The notes beneath the pieces are model-generated. The model worked only from the letters and a program-made list of their open reading frames with translations, did no database searches and had not been told where the DNA came from. Of a DNA stretch of 45,176 bases, positions 1 to 8,534 are shown piece by piece. Position numbers and translations under genes: made by a program. Position 1 is the stretch's first letter. Every line of letters starts with the position of its first letter. Source of the stretch: an uncultured Methanobrevibacter sp. GTDB lineage: Archaea > Methanobacteriota > Methanobacteria > Methanobacteriales > Methanobacteriaceae. The stretch spans positions 1 through 45,176 of the forward strand of contig ONQL01000009.1 of NCBI GenBank assembly GCA_900319985.1, given 5' to 3'.

Positions 1-1380
1 ACTCCTGGAACTCATGAAGTTGAAGTTATTTATTCAGGTGACAGCACTCATAATGCAACTGTTACAAATGCTAATGTGACTGCTCCTAAGTATGATTCTT
101 CTTTCGAAGTGATTATTCCTGTGGCTAAGGAAGGTGAGCCTGTCAATATTACTGTTAAAGTGCCTGAGAATGCTACTGGTGTTGTGACTGTTAGTGTTGA
201 TGGTAAGTCTTATAATGCTACTGTTGTTGATGGTACTGCTGTTGTTGAGGTTGGAAACTTGACTGCTGGTCCTAAGACTGTTGTTGTTGAGTATTCTGGT
301 GATGATAATTATACTTCTGGTTATGCTGTTGGCAATTTCACTGTTGAGCCTGCTATGATTGTTCCTGATGTTAGTGTTGTTGATTATGGTAATGGTACTG
401 TTGTGGTTGTTGTTGGTGATAATGCTACTGGTAATGTCACTGTTACTGTGGATGGTAAGAATTTCACTGCTGATGTTGTTAACGGTACTGCTGTTGTTGA
501 ATTGGATAATGTTGCTCCTGGAACTCATGAAGTTGAAGTTATTTATTCAGGTGACAGCACTCATAATGCAACCACTACAAATGCTAATGTGACTGCTCCT
601 AAGTATGATTCTTCTATTAACATTACTGTTGGTGAAATCAAGTCTGGAGAAAATGGTACTGTTGTTGTTGAGTTGCCTGAAGATGCTACTGGTAATGTAA
701 CTGTTAGTGTTGATGGTAAGTCTTATACTGCTGAGGTTGTTAATGGTACTGCTGTTGTTGAGGTTGGAAACTTGACTGCGGGTCCTAAGACTGTTGCTGT
801 TGAGTATTCCGGTGATGGCAATTACTCATCTGGTTATGCTATTGGTAACTTTACTGTTGAGCAGTCTCCTGTTGTTCCGGAATTTGCTGTGATTGATCAA
901 GGAAATGGTACTGTTGTGGTTGTTGTTCCTGAGGATGCTAAAGGAAATGTTACTGTTACTGTGGATGGTAAGACTTATACTGCTGAGGTTGTTAATGGTA
1001 CTGCAGTTATCGAATTGGATGATGTGACTCCGGGCACTCATGAGGTTGAAGTTGTCTATTCTGGTGATGATAAGTATGCTAATGTCACTAAGACCGAGAC
1101 AATCACTGCTCCTAAGTATGATTCTCCTATTAACGTTACTGTTGGTGAAATCAAGTCTGGTGAAGATGGTACTGTTGTTGTTGAGTTGCCTGAAGATGCT
1201 ACTGGTAATGTGACTGTTTACATTGATGGTAAGTCTTATACTGCTGAGGTTGTTAATGGTACTGCTGTTGTTAGGGTTGGAAACTTGACTGCGGGTCCTA
1301 AGACTGTTGCTGTTGAGTATTCCGGTGATGGCAATTACACTTCTGGATATGCTGTCGGTAACTTCACGGTCGAACAGTCC
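1..1380 (+). repeat. 513-base higher-order tandem repeat inside the adhesin gene
   Basis: About 2.7 copies of a 513-base (171-codon, two Ig domains) unit. The phrase encoding APKYDS lies at 88, 601 and 1114, and the phrase encoding PGTHEVEV starts near 1, 514 and 1027; both give exactly 513. The block encoding VGNLTAGPKTV lies near 763 and 1276, again 513 apart. Copies are almost identical at nucleotide level, while the units after about 1380 are diverged. This points to recent duplication or gene conversion in register with the domain pair. Confidence 0.9.
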
Positions 1381-3630
1381 AAAGTAGACCCTGATGTTAC
1401 TGTAGTTGATCAAGGAAACGGTACAATTGTAGTCGTTGTTCCTAAAGACGCTACTGGAAATGTCACAGTCAAGGTTGGGGACAATACATATAATGCCGCT
1501 GTCGTCAATGGTACTGCTACATTAACATTGGACAGCCTAACTCCTGGCGAAAACAGTATTGAAGTAATTTATGGTGGAGATGACAAATACTCCAACGCAA
1601 CATTCAGTCCAATTGAAATCATAACAGTTCAGGGAGGTGTCGGCGAAGACACTGTCATTACCGTAAAAGTTCCTGAAAATGCAACAGGAAATGCAACAGT
1701 TGAAATTGACGGCATAAAATACACATCAGAAATCATAAACGGAAGTGCAACATTCAGAATCAATAATCTGACTGCAGGTACAAAAACAATTGCTGTCGGA
1801 TACGAAGGCGATGAAAACTATGCTGGAAAACAGACAATAACCAATGTAATCGTATCCAAAGTCAAATCCGCTGTAAGCGCAACAGTCACAGACATTAATG
1901 TTGGAGAAAATGTAACTCTGACAGTATTTGTTCCTGAAGATGCCACAGGTCAGGTATTGGTTGATATTGATGGTGTAGGATATTATGTGAATGTAACAAA
2001 AGGTACAGGAACTATCCAAATACCTCGCATGCCAAACGGAATATATCCTGTAAATATAACTTATGTCGGTGACGACAAATATCTGCCAAGCAGCAACTGC
2101 ACAGAATTTGATGTAAATAAGATTCCATCATATGTGATTCCGAAAGCAACCAACATTATGGTTGGTGAAAACGAAATCATCGTGTTTGAAGTTCCATCAG
2201 ATGCAACAGGAAATCTCACTGTTGTAATTAATGGTGAGAAGTTCACATTTGACATTGATGAAATATTGGGCGTTCCATTTTATGATGTCGGTAAATTTTC
2301 TGTAGCTGTCAGTGACGGCAAAGGAATACTGGTGCTTTCAGGTCTTCCAATGGGAATCTATGATGTAACAGTAACATATAACGGAAATTACAAATACCTT
2401 AAATCATCAAATTCAACCAGATTCACAGTAAACGAAAAGGAATCAGAAGTCAATGTCGTTGACCTTGGAAACGGAACCATTAAAGTATTTGTATCAGACA
2501 ATGCAACAGGAAATGTAACAGTCAAAGTCGCAAACCAAACATACGTTGCTGATGTCATCGACGGAGTTGCAGTAATCAACCTGGACAATGTGCCTGCCGG
2601 AGACCATGATGTTGAAGTGACCTATTCAGGGGATAATATGCATGCTCCTAAAACCGTTGATTCTAAAGTAAGCATTCCTAAAAAGCAAACTCTGATAAGC
2701 GTTGATACACAGGATATTTTCGTTGGAAACAAGGAACACATTGTTGTAACAGTTTCTAAAGATGCAACAGGCATCATATCTATTGAAATCGATGCCATAC
2801 AATATAATGCTACAATTAAAGATGGAAAGGCAGTATTTGACGTAAGCGGATTGACTGCAGGCAGCAAAACTGTGGCAGTAACTTACTGGGGAGATGCGAA
2901 TCATGATGCAAACTTCACTACTGGACAATTTGAAGTCAAAAAACGCACTTCAACTGTTGATGCGGTTTCAAAGGATATCACAGTTGGAAAAGATGAAACT
3001 ATAAAAATAACATTCCCTCAGGATGCAACAGGCCGTGTAACAGTTACTATTGATGGTGTGGACTATTCTGGTGAAATAATTAATGGTAAGGTTAACATAG
3101 TCATTCCAAATCTTCCTGCTGGAAAATATGTTGCTATCATAACCTATGAGGGCGATGACAAATACCTGTCAAGCACTACCAAAACAAAATTTGAAGTAAG
3201 AAAAAATTCAGCGCCTGTTTCCGCCAATGAGGACTATATTAAAATTGGAGATGACGGAACTGTTGTTGTAAATCTTCCAAGTGATGCAACAGGAACCGTA
3301 ACAATAATTGTCGATGGTCATAAGTACACAATGCCGGTTATCGACGGTAAAGCGGAATTTAAGATTCCTGGATTGAATAAAGGTGATCATGATGTGATTA
3401 TCCGTTACTCCGGTGACGATAAATATGCTGCTAATGAAACAGTAACTAAAATTGTTGTATTTGATGATAATAACGAAACTCATAATAAAACTCATGAAAA
3501 CGCAGCTCGGGCTTTCAATGATAAAAATGGTATATCTCTATCAGATTATCCGACAGGTAATCCAATTTTAGTGCTGCTGATTATGATTTTGGCTATGGGC
3601 ACAACACAATTGAGAAGGTTTAAAAAATAA
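1..3630 (+). CDS. Adhesin-like surface protein with tandem Ig-like repeats (5' end outside the window)
   Basis: The frame is open from base 1, so this is the C-terminal part (about 1,209 residues) of a larger protein. It consists of tandem Ig-like domains of about 85-90 residues. Each carries motifs such as DATGNVTV, a central VDGKSYTAEVVNG-type strand and a closing VEYSGDDNY-type strand. The end has a hydrophilic N/H-rich linker, a PTGNP motif, one hydrophobic helix (about ILVLLIMILAMG) and a basic RRFKK tail. That is the usual membrane-anchor ending of Methanobrevibacter adhesin-like proteins. It should be exported and anchored, with the Ig stalk crossing or covering the pseudomurein wall. 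Many N-x-T/S sites suggest N-glycosylation. The first roughly 1.37 kb is strongly repetitive and uses T-ending codons; the rest is diverged and uses mixed codons. The ligand is unknown. Confidence 0.88.
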   Translation, partial: TPGTHEVEVIYSGDSTHNATVTNANVTAPKYDSSFEVIIPVAKEGEPVNITVKVPENATGVVTVSVDGKSYNATVVDGTAVVEVGNLTAGPKTVVVEYSGDDNYTSGYAVGNFTVEPAMIVPDVSVVDYGNGTVVVVVGDNATGNVTVTVDGKNFTADVVNGTAVVELDNVAPGTHEVEVIYSGDSTHNATTTNANVTAPKYDSSINITVGEIKSGENGTVVVELPEDATGNVTVSVDGKSYTAEVVNGTAVVEVGNLTAGPKTVAVEYSGDGNYSSGYAIGNFTVEQSPVVPEFAVIDQGNGTVVVVVPEDAKGNVTVTVDGKTYTAEVVNGTAVIELDDVTPGTHEVEVVYSGDDKYANVTKTETITAPKYDSPINVTVGEIKSGEDGTVVVELPEDATGNVTVYIDGKSYTAEVVNGTAVVRVGNLTAGPKTVAVEYSGDGNYTSGYAVGNFTVEQSKVDPDVTVVDQGNGTIVVVVPKDATGNVTVKVGDNTYNAAVVNGTATLTLDSLTPGENSIEVIYGGDDKYSNATFSPIEIITVQGGVGEDTVITVKVPENATGNATVEIDGIKYTSEIINGSATFRINNLTAGTKTIAVGYEGDENYAGKQTITNVIVSKVKSAVSATVTDINVGENVTLTVFVPEDATGQVLVDIDGVGYYVNVTKGTGTIQIPRMPNGIYPVNITYVGDDKYLPSSNCTEFDVNKIPSYVIPKATNIMVGENEIIVFEVPSDATGNLTVVINGEKFTFDIDEILGVPFYDVGKFSVAVSDGKGILVLSGLPMGIYDVTVTYNGNYKYLKSSNSTRFTVNEKESEVNVVDLGNGTIKVFVSDNATGNVTVKVANQTYVADVIDGVAVINLDNVPAGDHDVEVTYSGDNMHAPKTVDSKVSIPKKQTLISVDTQDIFVGNKEHIVVTVSKDATGIISIEIDAIQYNATIKDGKAVFDVSGLTAGSKTVAVTYWGDANHDANFTTGQFEVKKRTSTVDAVSKDITVGKDETIKITFPQDATGRVTVTIDGVDYSGEIINGKVNIVIPNLPAGKYVAIITYEGDDKYLSSTTKTKFEVRKNSAPVSANEDYIKIGDDGTVVVNLPSDATGTVTIIVDGHKYTMPVIDGKAEFKIPGLNKGDHDVIIRYSGDDKYAANETVTKIVVFDDNNETHNKTHENAARAFNDKNGISLSDYPTGNPILVLLIMILAMGTTQLRRFKK

Positions 3631-3660
3631 CTTTTCTTAATTTTTTATCTTTTTAAGCCT
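3631..3660 (+). terminator. T-rich terminator after the Ig-repeat adhesin
   Basis: Directly after the TAA stop there are several runs of four to six T within 30 bases and no strong hairpin. Oligo-T tracts are the standard archaeal termination signal, so this is a plausible end for the adhesin transcript. Confidence 0.4.
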
Positions 3661-3825
3661 TTACAGATACGAGTTGGGAGTTATTTTTTATATTTTCAAA
3701 TTTAACTATCAATTTATTTTAATTAATGCTAGGTAATTTTCATAGTATTGCTTTTATTATCAATTTAATTAATCATTCTTTTAATTATTTCGTGGTGAAA
3801 AATCATTGGAAAATTTCAATTTCCC

Positions 3826-3857
3826 AATAAAAAAAGAAGAGGTGTTTGAACCTCTTA
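3826..3857 (-). terminator. Intrinsic-type hairpin terminator of the second adhesin locus
   Basis: On the minus strand the stop codon lies inside a perfect 7-bp stem (AAGAGGT at 3837-3843 against ACCTCTT at 3850-3856, loop of six). One C and about seven T follow. This resembles a bacterial intrinsic terminator. Archaea mainly need the T tract, so the role of the hairpin is inferred. Confidence 0.6.
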
Positions 3858-4865
3858 TTTAATGTTCACTTTTATTTTTTTGATGGATGCTTTGTAAGTT
3901 GAATCTCCAGAAAATTTGACTGTTGCTATGTATTTGCCCTTTTTATTCAGCTTGATTTTGAATTTAACAAGGTTTTTGTTGTTTGTTTTTCCGGAGTATA
4001 TTTTTCCATTAATTTTTAAAGTTACTTTTTTGCCTTTGTAAAGGTATGTCTTTCCATCGTACTTGTTTTTGGATGTTTTTAAAGTCACGCTAATGATTTT
4101 TGTTTTGGTTTTTACATTAAATGTCTTGGATGACGCTTTAATGGAAGTTGTCTTTTTAGTTATGGTCAATTGGGATGTTTTAAGAGGTGCTGGATTGTAT
4201 TTCTCATCACCATCAAATAAAACTGCATAGTTGTAGGTGTTGCTTGCGGCTAAAATGACCTGCAATTTGGCAATTCCATGATTGTCTGTAATTGAGGTAT
4301 AAATCTTTCCATTAAATGCAATTTGAATGCTTTTATTTTCCAATACGTTTCCATCAATATCTTTTAAGGTACAGGTTAAATATCCTCCTTTTTCTCCCGC
4401 TTTAGTATCGCTTGCAATTAATTTTGCTGAATTGATTTCAATTGATGTGTTCTGTTTTCCGTTGACGGTCAATGTTTTGGATTTTTCGTCTATTTCTTCG
4501 AATCGATTGTTATAAAACTTTATTTTGGCATCGTATTTTCCAGCCTTTAATCCGAAAATTGATATGTTGGTTGTATCTTCATTAAGCTTTCCGTATAGAG
4601 TCATATTATTGAGTTCTATTAGGCAAAAATCTATTTCGCTGTCGTTTAGTGTTATGCTGATGACTGCCTCTTCGCCTTCGGATATTTCAGATGTATTAAT
4701 GATAATTTTGGATGAATTTTCTTGGGATAAATCTGATTTGAATGCAACATTGTCTAGATAAACAATTATTTGCACATCTTCACTTTTTGGAGTTAATGTT
4801 GTTTTAAAGGAACCATTTTCCAATTCTCCGACATTATTTTTAAGAATTCCTCCAACTGCATCCAA
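3855..4865 (-). pseudogene. C-terminal Ig-like part of the interrupted adhesin, cut off by an in-frame TAG
   Basis: This stretch of about 336 codons continues the reading frame of the upstream adhesin after a single TAG at 4923-4925. The 19 codons between the stop and the TTG at 4865 are open and in the same frame, so start codons placed inside this fragment are probably artefacts. It encodes three or four Ig-like domains rich in Lys, Asn and Thr, ending in an SGDSTYKASIKKIKV-type strand. There is no C-terminal membrane helix, unlike the first adhesin. It has no ribosome binding site or promoter of its own that I can see. It would be made only by readthrough, by reversion, or if the stop is a sequence error. 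I therefore call it the broken 3' part of one 795-residue gene. Confidence 0.75.
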
Positions 4866-4922
4866 CTGTAAAACTTTGACAGGTATTGAACTGATATTGT
4901 TTTGATTTTTGGTATTGTTCCA

Positions 4923-6245
4923 CTATAAATCAATGTAGATGTTTATGTCCTTTCCGATTTCAATGCTTTCGGCATCTGTTGAAATTTTAAGTTCAGCATA
5001 TGTTTTGATTGCTGCTGAAGATGGCAGATTTTCAATCAGTTCATTAATTCCTGTGCTGTTTGTAATCCAGAAATTGTAGTTCAAATCCACGCTTTGTGAT
5101 ATTGAATAGATGCTGGTGTCTATTGTACAGTAGTTTGCGGTTGCTTCAACGCTTTCAAAATAAAGTGATTGTCCGTCAACTGTTGTTATTCCATCTGCAG
5201 TGTTGTTAATGAATTCACAGGAGAATATATTTATTTTTCCAGTGCCTCTGTTTAGGGATAATGCTCCTCCACGAGCACCGTAGCCTGAAGCATCATAGAT
5301 TCTGTTGTTTTTAAATGTTGAATTGTATAAATCCAAACTACAATCCCAGGTGTAAATGGCACCTCCGTATGATCCTCCGGACAGGTGGCCTGCTGCAACA
5401 TTTCCTGTAAAATCACAATTTTCAATGTAGGTATATGAACTGTCTTGTGTTCTGATGGCTCCCCCATTCCTCAATGCTTTATTTTCTATAAAAATGCTGT
5501 CGTATATGTACATTTTTCCAAGATTGGATAGTGCCCCACCATCGGCGGCATTTTTACGAAATCCTGAAGAATTTGTAACGTTTGCAACATTATTTTTAAA
5601 GGTACAGTTGGTTATTGTGACTCTTCCGGTATTGTCGATTGCACCTCCATTTGCTTTATTTATTGCACAAATGGAATTGTTTTCAAATAGGCAGTTTTTA
5701 AAAGTTATTGTGCCGTCAATATTTGTGAATACTCCTCCAAAAACTTCTTCACTTTCGCTTTTGAAGTGGTTTACAAAAGAGATGTTGCTGAAGGAATATG
5801 TTCCGCTATTCACGGTGGCAAATGTGTTTGTGTTGTCTCCGTCAATGATGGCTTGCCCTACTCCGATGAATGAAAGTCTTGTAGTGTAGTTTGAAAGGAT
5901 AATGTTTGAATTTTCTTCGCCCTTAAAGTTGCCGGTCAGATATATTGTTCCTTCATTGTTTATGATTCTGAGGGCATCAGAAATGCTTTTTATAGGGTCA
6001 TCCGCTGTTCCCTTACCTTCACTGCTTCCGGCAGATGCATCTACATAGACTGTTGTCGGTTTTTCATTTAATAAATTTGCGTCTCGGTTAATTTCGATAG
6101 TTTCTTGATTATTATCGACTGAAAGTTCTTGGCTTTGATTAACTATAATATCTTCAGATGCAAATGTTGTTTGCATTATTAAAAATATTGCTAGGGTTAT
6201 TGTGAAAACTAGGCCAATTTTTGTCATTTTTTTATTTGAAATCAT
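4923..6245 (-). CDS. Adhesin-like protein, signal peptide plus beta-helix (prematurely stopped)
   Basis: The start at 6245 gives MISNKKMTKIGLVF, a lysine-rich n-region followed by a hydrophobic core ending near TTFAS, a good Sec signal peptide. GATGAT lies 5-10 bases upstream as a ribosome binding site; an alternative ATG is four codons earlier. After a short linker the motif VYVDASAGSSEGKG and repeated rungs such as NCTFKNNVA and GGAIRT show a right-handed parallel beta-helix (pectate-lyase-like), about residues 55-385. This is the usual head domain of Methanobrevibacter adhesin-like proteins. The frame ends at TAG (4923-4925) just as the first Ig-like domain begins, giving 440 residues. The natural protein would run on to 3858. 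The truncated product could still be secreted but would lack its Ig domains. Confidence 0.82.
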   Translation of the reverse strand: MISNKKMTKIGLVFTITLAIFLIMQTTFASEDIIVNQSQELSVDNNQETIEINRDANLLNEKPTTVYVDASAGSSEGKGTADDPIKSISDALRIINNEGTIYLTGNFKGEENSNIILSNYTTRLSFIGVGQAIIDGDNTNTFATVNSGTYSFSNISFVNHFKSESEEVFGGVFTNIDGTITFKNCLFENNSICAINKANGGAIDNTGRVTITNCTFKNNVANVTNSSGFRKNAADGGALSNLGKMYIYDSIFIENKALRNGGAIRTQDSSYTYIENCDFTGNVAAGHLSGGSYGGAIYTWDCSLDLYNSTFKNNRIYDASGYGARGGALSLNRGTGKINIFSCEFINNTADGITTVDGQSLYFESVEATANYCTIDTSIYSISQSVDLNYNFWITNSTGINELIENLPSSAAIKTYAELKISTDAESIEIGKDINIYIDL

Positions 6246-6292
6246 AAAAATCATCAATTAATTTAATATTGATACTAAATTTCATTGAATTG

Positions 6293-6309
6293 CAATTAAT
6301 TATATATCG
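6293..6309 (-). promoter_or_regulatory. TATA-type promoter of the beta-helix adhesin gene
   Basis: The minus strand reads TATATAATTAA around 6296-6306, about 50 bases before the chosen ATG at 6245. That predicts transcription starting about 25 bases downstream of the box, near 6270, and a short 5' leader. Confidence 0.45.
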
Positions 6310-6462
6310 TAGTATCAAGAAATATTTATTTTGTTTTGAATATAAAAATATTTTTCAAAAATCGCTATTTTGTGTTATGTTGGCGAAAAAATGTAAGTTA
6401 TTCTATCTAAATATTTTTATATGGTTTTTAACAAATACTTATTAAAAGTATATGTGGTAATT

Positions 6463-7170
6463 ATGGTTGAAGGGTATATGATAAATTGGGTGTATGTAAT
6501 TCTTCTGTTTATTTTAGGATTCATTACATATTATAGAAAGTCACTGGATTTATTCGGTACGGCAGTTATGATTATCATGGGAGTCGTTATTATTTTTTCA
6601 GCCGGTGCCAATTGGCTGGTGCTGATTGTTCTGTTTTTAATAATGTCTCTTCTTGCAACAAAATTCTCCAAAAAGTATAAGATGTCTTTAGGGGAATTTG
6701 AGGGAAGAAGAACTTCCAAAAATGTTATTTCCAATGGTGTTGTGGCCTGTTTTATGGCGGCATTCGGAGGATATTACTCTCCTTTTGTGGGCGGTTTCAT
6801 CGGTGCAATCGCAACGGCGACCGCTGACACATTAGCTTCCGAAATCGGCGTATTGGATCAGCATCCACGTTTGATTACAACCTTTCAAAAGGTGGACCCC
6901 GGTACAAATGGTGCGGTTTCTCCGTTAGGTACTGGAATTGCAATTGTAGGTGCGGCAATAATCGGTGTTGCCGCATACTTTTTAGTAATTGTTCCAGAGC
7001 CGTTGTCTGCAATTTTGGTTGCAATTGTTTCAGGAACTGTGGGTTGTTTCTTTGACAGTATTCTGGGCGCTCTTTTTGAAAATCAGGGCTGGCTGACCAA
7101 CGAGCATGTCAATTTGTTTGCAACAATTGTAGGGGCTCTTGTCGGAATATGTTTGATGAACATGTTTTAA
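6463..7170 (+). CDS. DUF92 family integral membrane protein
   Basis: About 235 residues with six or seven hydrophobic helices. The core GRRTSKNVISNGVVA, the glycine-rich FVGGFIGAIATATADTLASE and the later DPGTNGAVSPLGT match the DUF92/TIGR00297 family. That family includes plant VTE6 (phytyl-phosphate kinase) and cyanobacterial relatives. In archaea a role in isoprenoid-phosphate metabolism is plausible but unproven. I start at 6463 because the AT-rich promoter (around 6405-6420) lies too close to the earlier ATG at 6421; an ATG at 6478 is also possible. It is followed by an AT-rich gap and apgM, which has its own ribosome binding site. Family call is firm; substrate unknown. Confidence 0.75.
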   Translation: MVEGYMINWVYVILLFILGFITYYRKSLDLFGTAVMIIMGVVIIFSAGANWLVLIVLFLIMSLLATKFSKKYKMSLGEFEGRRTSKNVISNGVVACFMAAFGGYYSPFVGGFIGAIATATADTLASEIGVLDQHPRLITTFQKVDPGTNGAVSPLGTGIAIVGAAIIGVAAYFLVIVPEPLSAILVAIVSGTVGCFFDSILGALFENQGWLTNEHVNLFATIVGALVGICLMNMF

Positions 7171-7287
7171 TTTTTAAGATTGTTTTTTTCACAAATCAGT
7201 TTCTACTTTTTTAAACTCAAATTTAAATAAATTATTTTAACTATTAGACATAAAAATTATATTAGTATATTTTATTAGGTGATATTT

Positions 7288-8526
7288 ATGAAAGGTCTTA
7301 TTTTGATTATGGATGGTATGGGTGACCGTCCGATTAAAGAATTAGGAAATAAAACTCCTCTTGAAGCCGCTAATACTCCAAATATGGATAAAATGGCTGA
7401 AGAAGGAATTACTGGAATCATGGACTCAATAGCTCCAGGAATTATTCCTGGAAGTGATACCGCACACCTGTCTATTTTAGGTTATGACCCTTATGAGGTA
7501 TATACAGGAAGAGGTCCCTTTGAGGCAAACGGAGTTGGCGTTGATGTCCTGCCTGGAGACATTGCATTCAGATGCAATTTCTCAACTGCTGACGAGGATT
7601 TGATTGTTACCGATAGGCGTGCCGGAAGAATCAAGGAAGGAACCAAAGACATAGTTGATGTGCTCAACACTATGACCTTGGAAGACTATCCTGATGTAAA
7701 AATCATTTTCAAGGAATCAACCGGTCACAGGGCAGTTCTAGTCTTAAGAGGAGAAGGACTTTCCGGCAAGGTAAGTGATGCTGATCCTAAAGTCGAAGGC
7801 AATAAGCCTAAGGAAGTAAAAGCATTGGATGACACTCCGGAAGCTGCAAAGACTGCAGACATCTTAAACAAACTGGTTGTAAAAACTTATGAAATGGTTA
7901 AGGACCATCCGGTAAACCTGAAAAGAATTGAAGAAGGATTGCCTCCGGCAAACATTGTAATTCCTCGTGGTGCAGGAGAAGTTCCTGTTGTCGATTCATT
8001 GAATGAAAAATATGAAGTGAACTCAGCATGTATTGCAGAAACAGGCCTTATTATGGGTATCGGAAGATTTGCCGGAATGGACATTATTGAAATGGAAGAT
8101 GTCACCGGCGGAATCGACACCAACCTCGACAATATTCGTGACACTATAATCGATCAGGTAAAAAACTCTGACCATGACTTTTTCCTCATTAACATTGACG
8201 GCGCTGATGAAGCGGGCCATGACGGTCAAATCAAGGAGAAAAAGGAATTCATTGAAAAGGTTGATGAGGTTGTAATGAGCGAACTCATAAAACTTGAAGA
8301 TGTTTACATTTACTTGACTGCTGACCATTCAACACCGATTTCCGTTAAGAATCACTCAGGAGATCCTGTACCTGTCGTGATAAGGGGTCCTGAAGTCAGA
8401 ACCGATGATGTATGTGAATTCTCAGAACGCGCATGTGCAAAAGGAGGACTTAACAGAATCAGAGGTGCTGACGTGATGAATATAATGATGGACTTAATGA
8501 ACTATGCCCACAAATTCGGAGCTTAG
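7288..8526 (+). CDS. apgM: 2,3-bisphosphoglycerate-independent phosphoglycerate mutase, archaeal type
   Basis: Interconverts 3-phosphoglycerate and 2-phosphoglycerate in the cytoplasm, linking gluconeogenesis and glycolysis. The N-terminus (MKGLILIMDGMGDRP) carries the metal-binding Asp of the alkaline-phosphatase superfamily, PGSDTAHLSILGYDP has the Ser that becomes phosphorylated, and NIDGADEAGHDG and TADHSTP supply further metal ligands. At about 412 residues it has normal archaeal ApgM length. The start at 7288 is set by AGGTGAT at 7277-7283. An earlier in-frame GTG at 7279 lies inside that site and is rejected. glmM starts eight bases after the stop, so the two are probably co-transcribed. 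Confidence 0.93.
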   Translation: MKGLILIMDGMGDRPIKELGNKTPLEAANTPNMDKMAEEGITGIMDSIAPGIIPGSDTAHLSILGYDPYEVYTGRGPFEANGVGVDVLPGDIAFRCNFSTADEDLIVTDRRAGRIKEGTKDIVDVLNTMTLEDYPDVKIIFKESTGHRAVLVLRGEGLSGKVSDADPKVEGNKPKEVKALDDTPEAAKTADILNKLVVKTYEMVKDHPVNLKRIEEGLPPANIVIPRGAGEVPVVDSLNEKYEVNSACIAETGLIMGIGRFAGMDIIEMEDVTGGIDTNLDNIRDTIIDQVKNSDHDFFLINIDGADEAGHDGQIKEKKEFIEKVDEVVMSELIKLEDVYIYLTADHSTPISVKNHSGDPVPVVIRGPEVRTDDVCEFSERACAKGGLNRIRGADVMNIMMDLMNYAHKFGA

Positions 8527-8534
8527 GTGATAAG

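Noticed and set aside
34..1413. Long open frames on the minus strand opposite the adhesin repeats (for example 34-528 and 826-1413)
   Set aside because: They encode low-complexity Asn/Ser/Thr-rich sequence, follow the repeat period of the plus-strand gene and have no ribosome binding site. They are shadows of repetitive codons.
4923..4925. TAG as a pyrrolysine codon
   Set aside because: Methanobrevibacter is not known to encode the pyrrolysine system, no pyl gene is in the window, and adhesins are not pyrrolysine proteins. A nonsense mutation or sequencing error is simpler.
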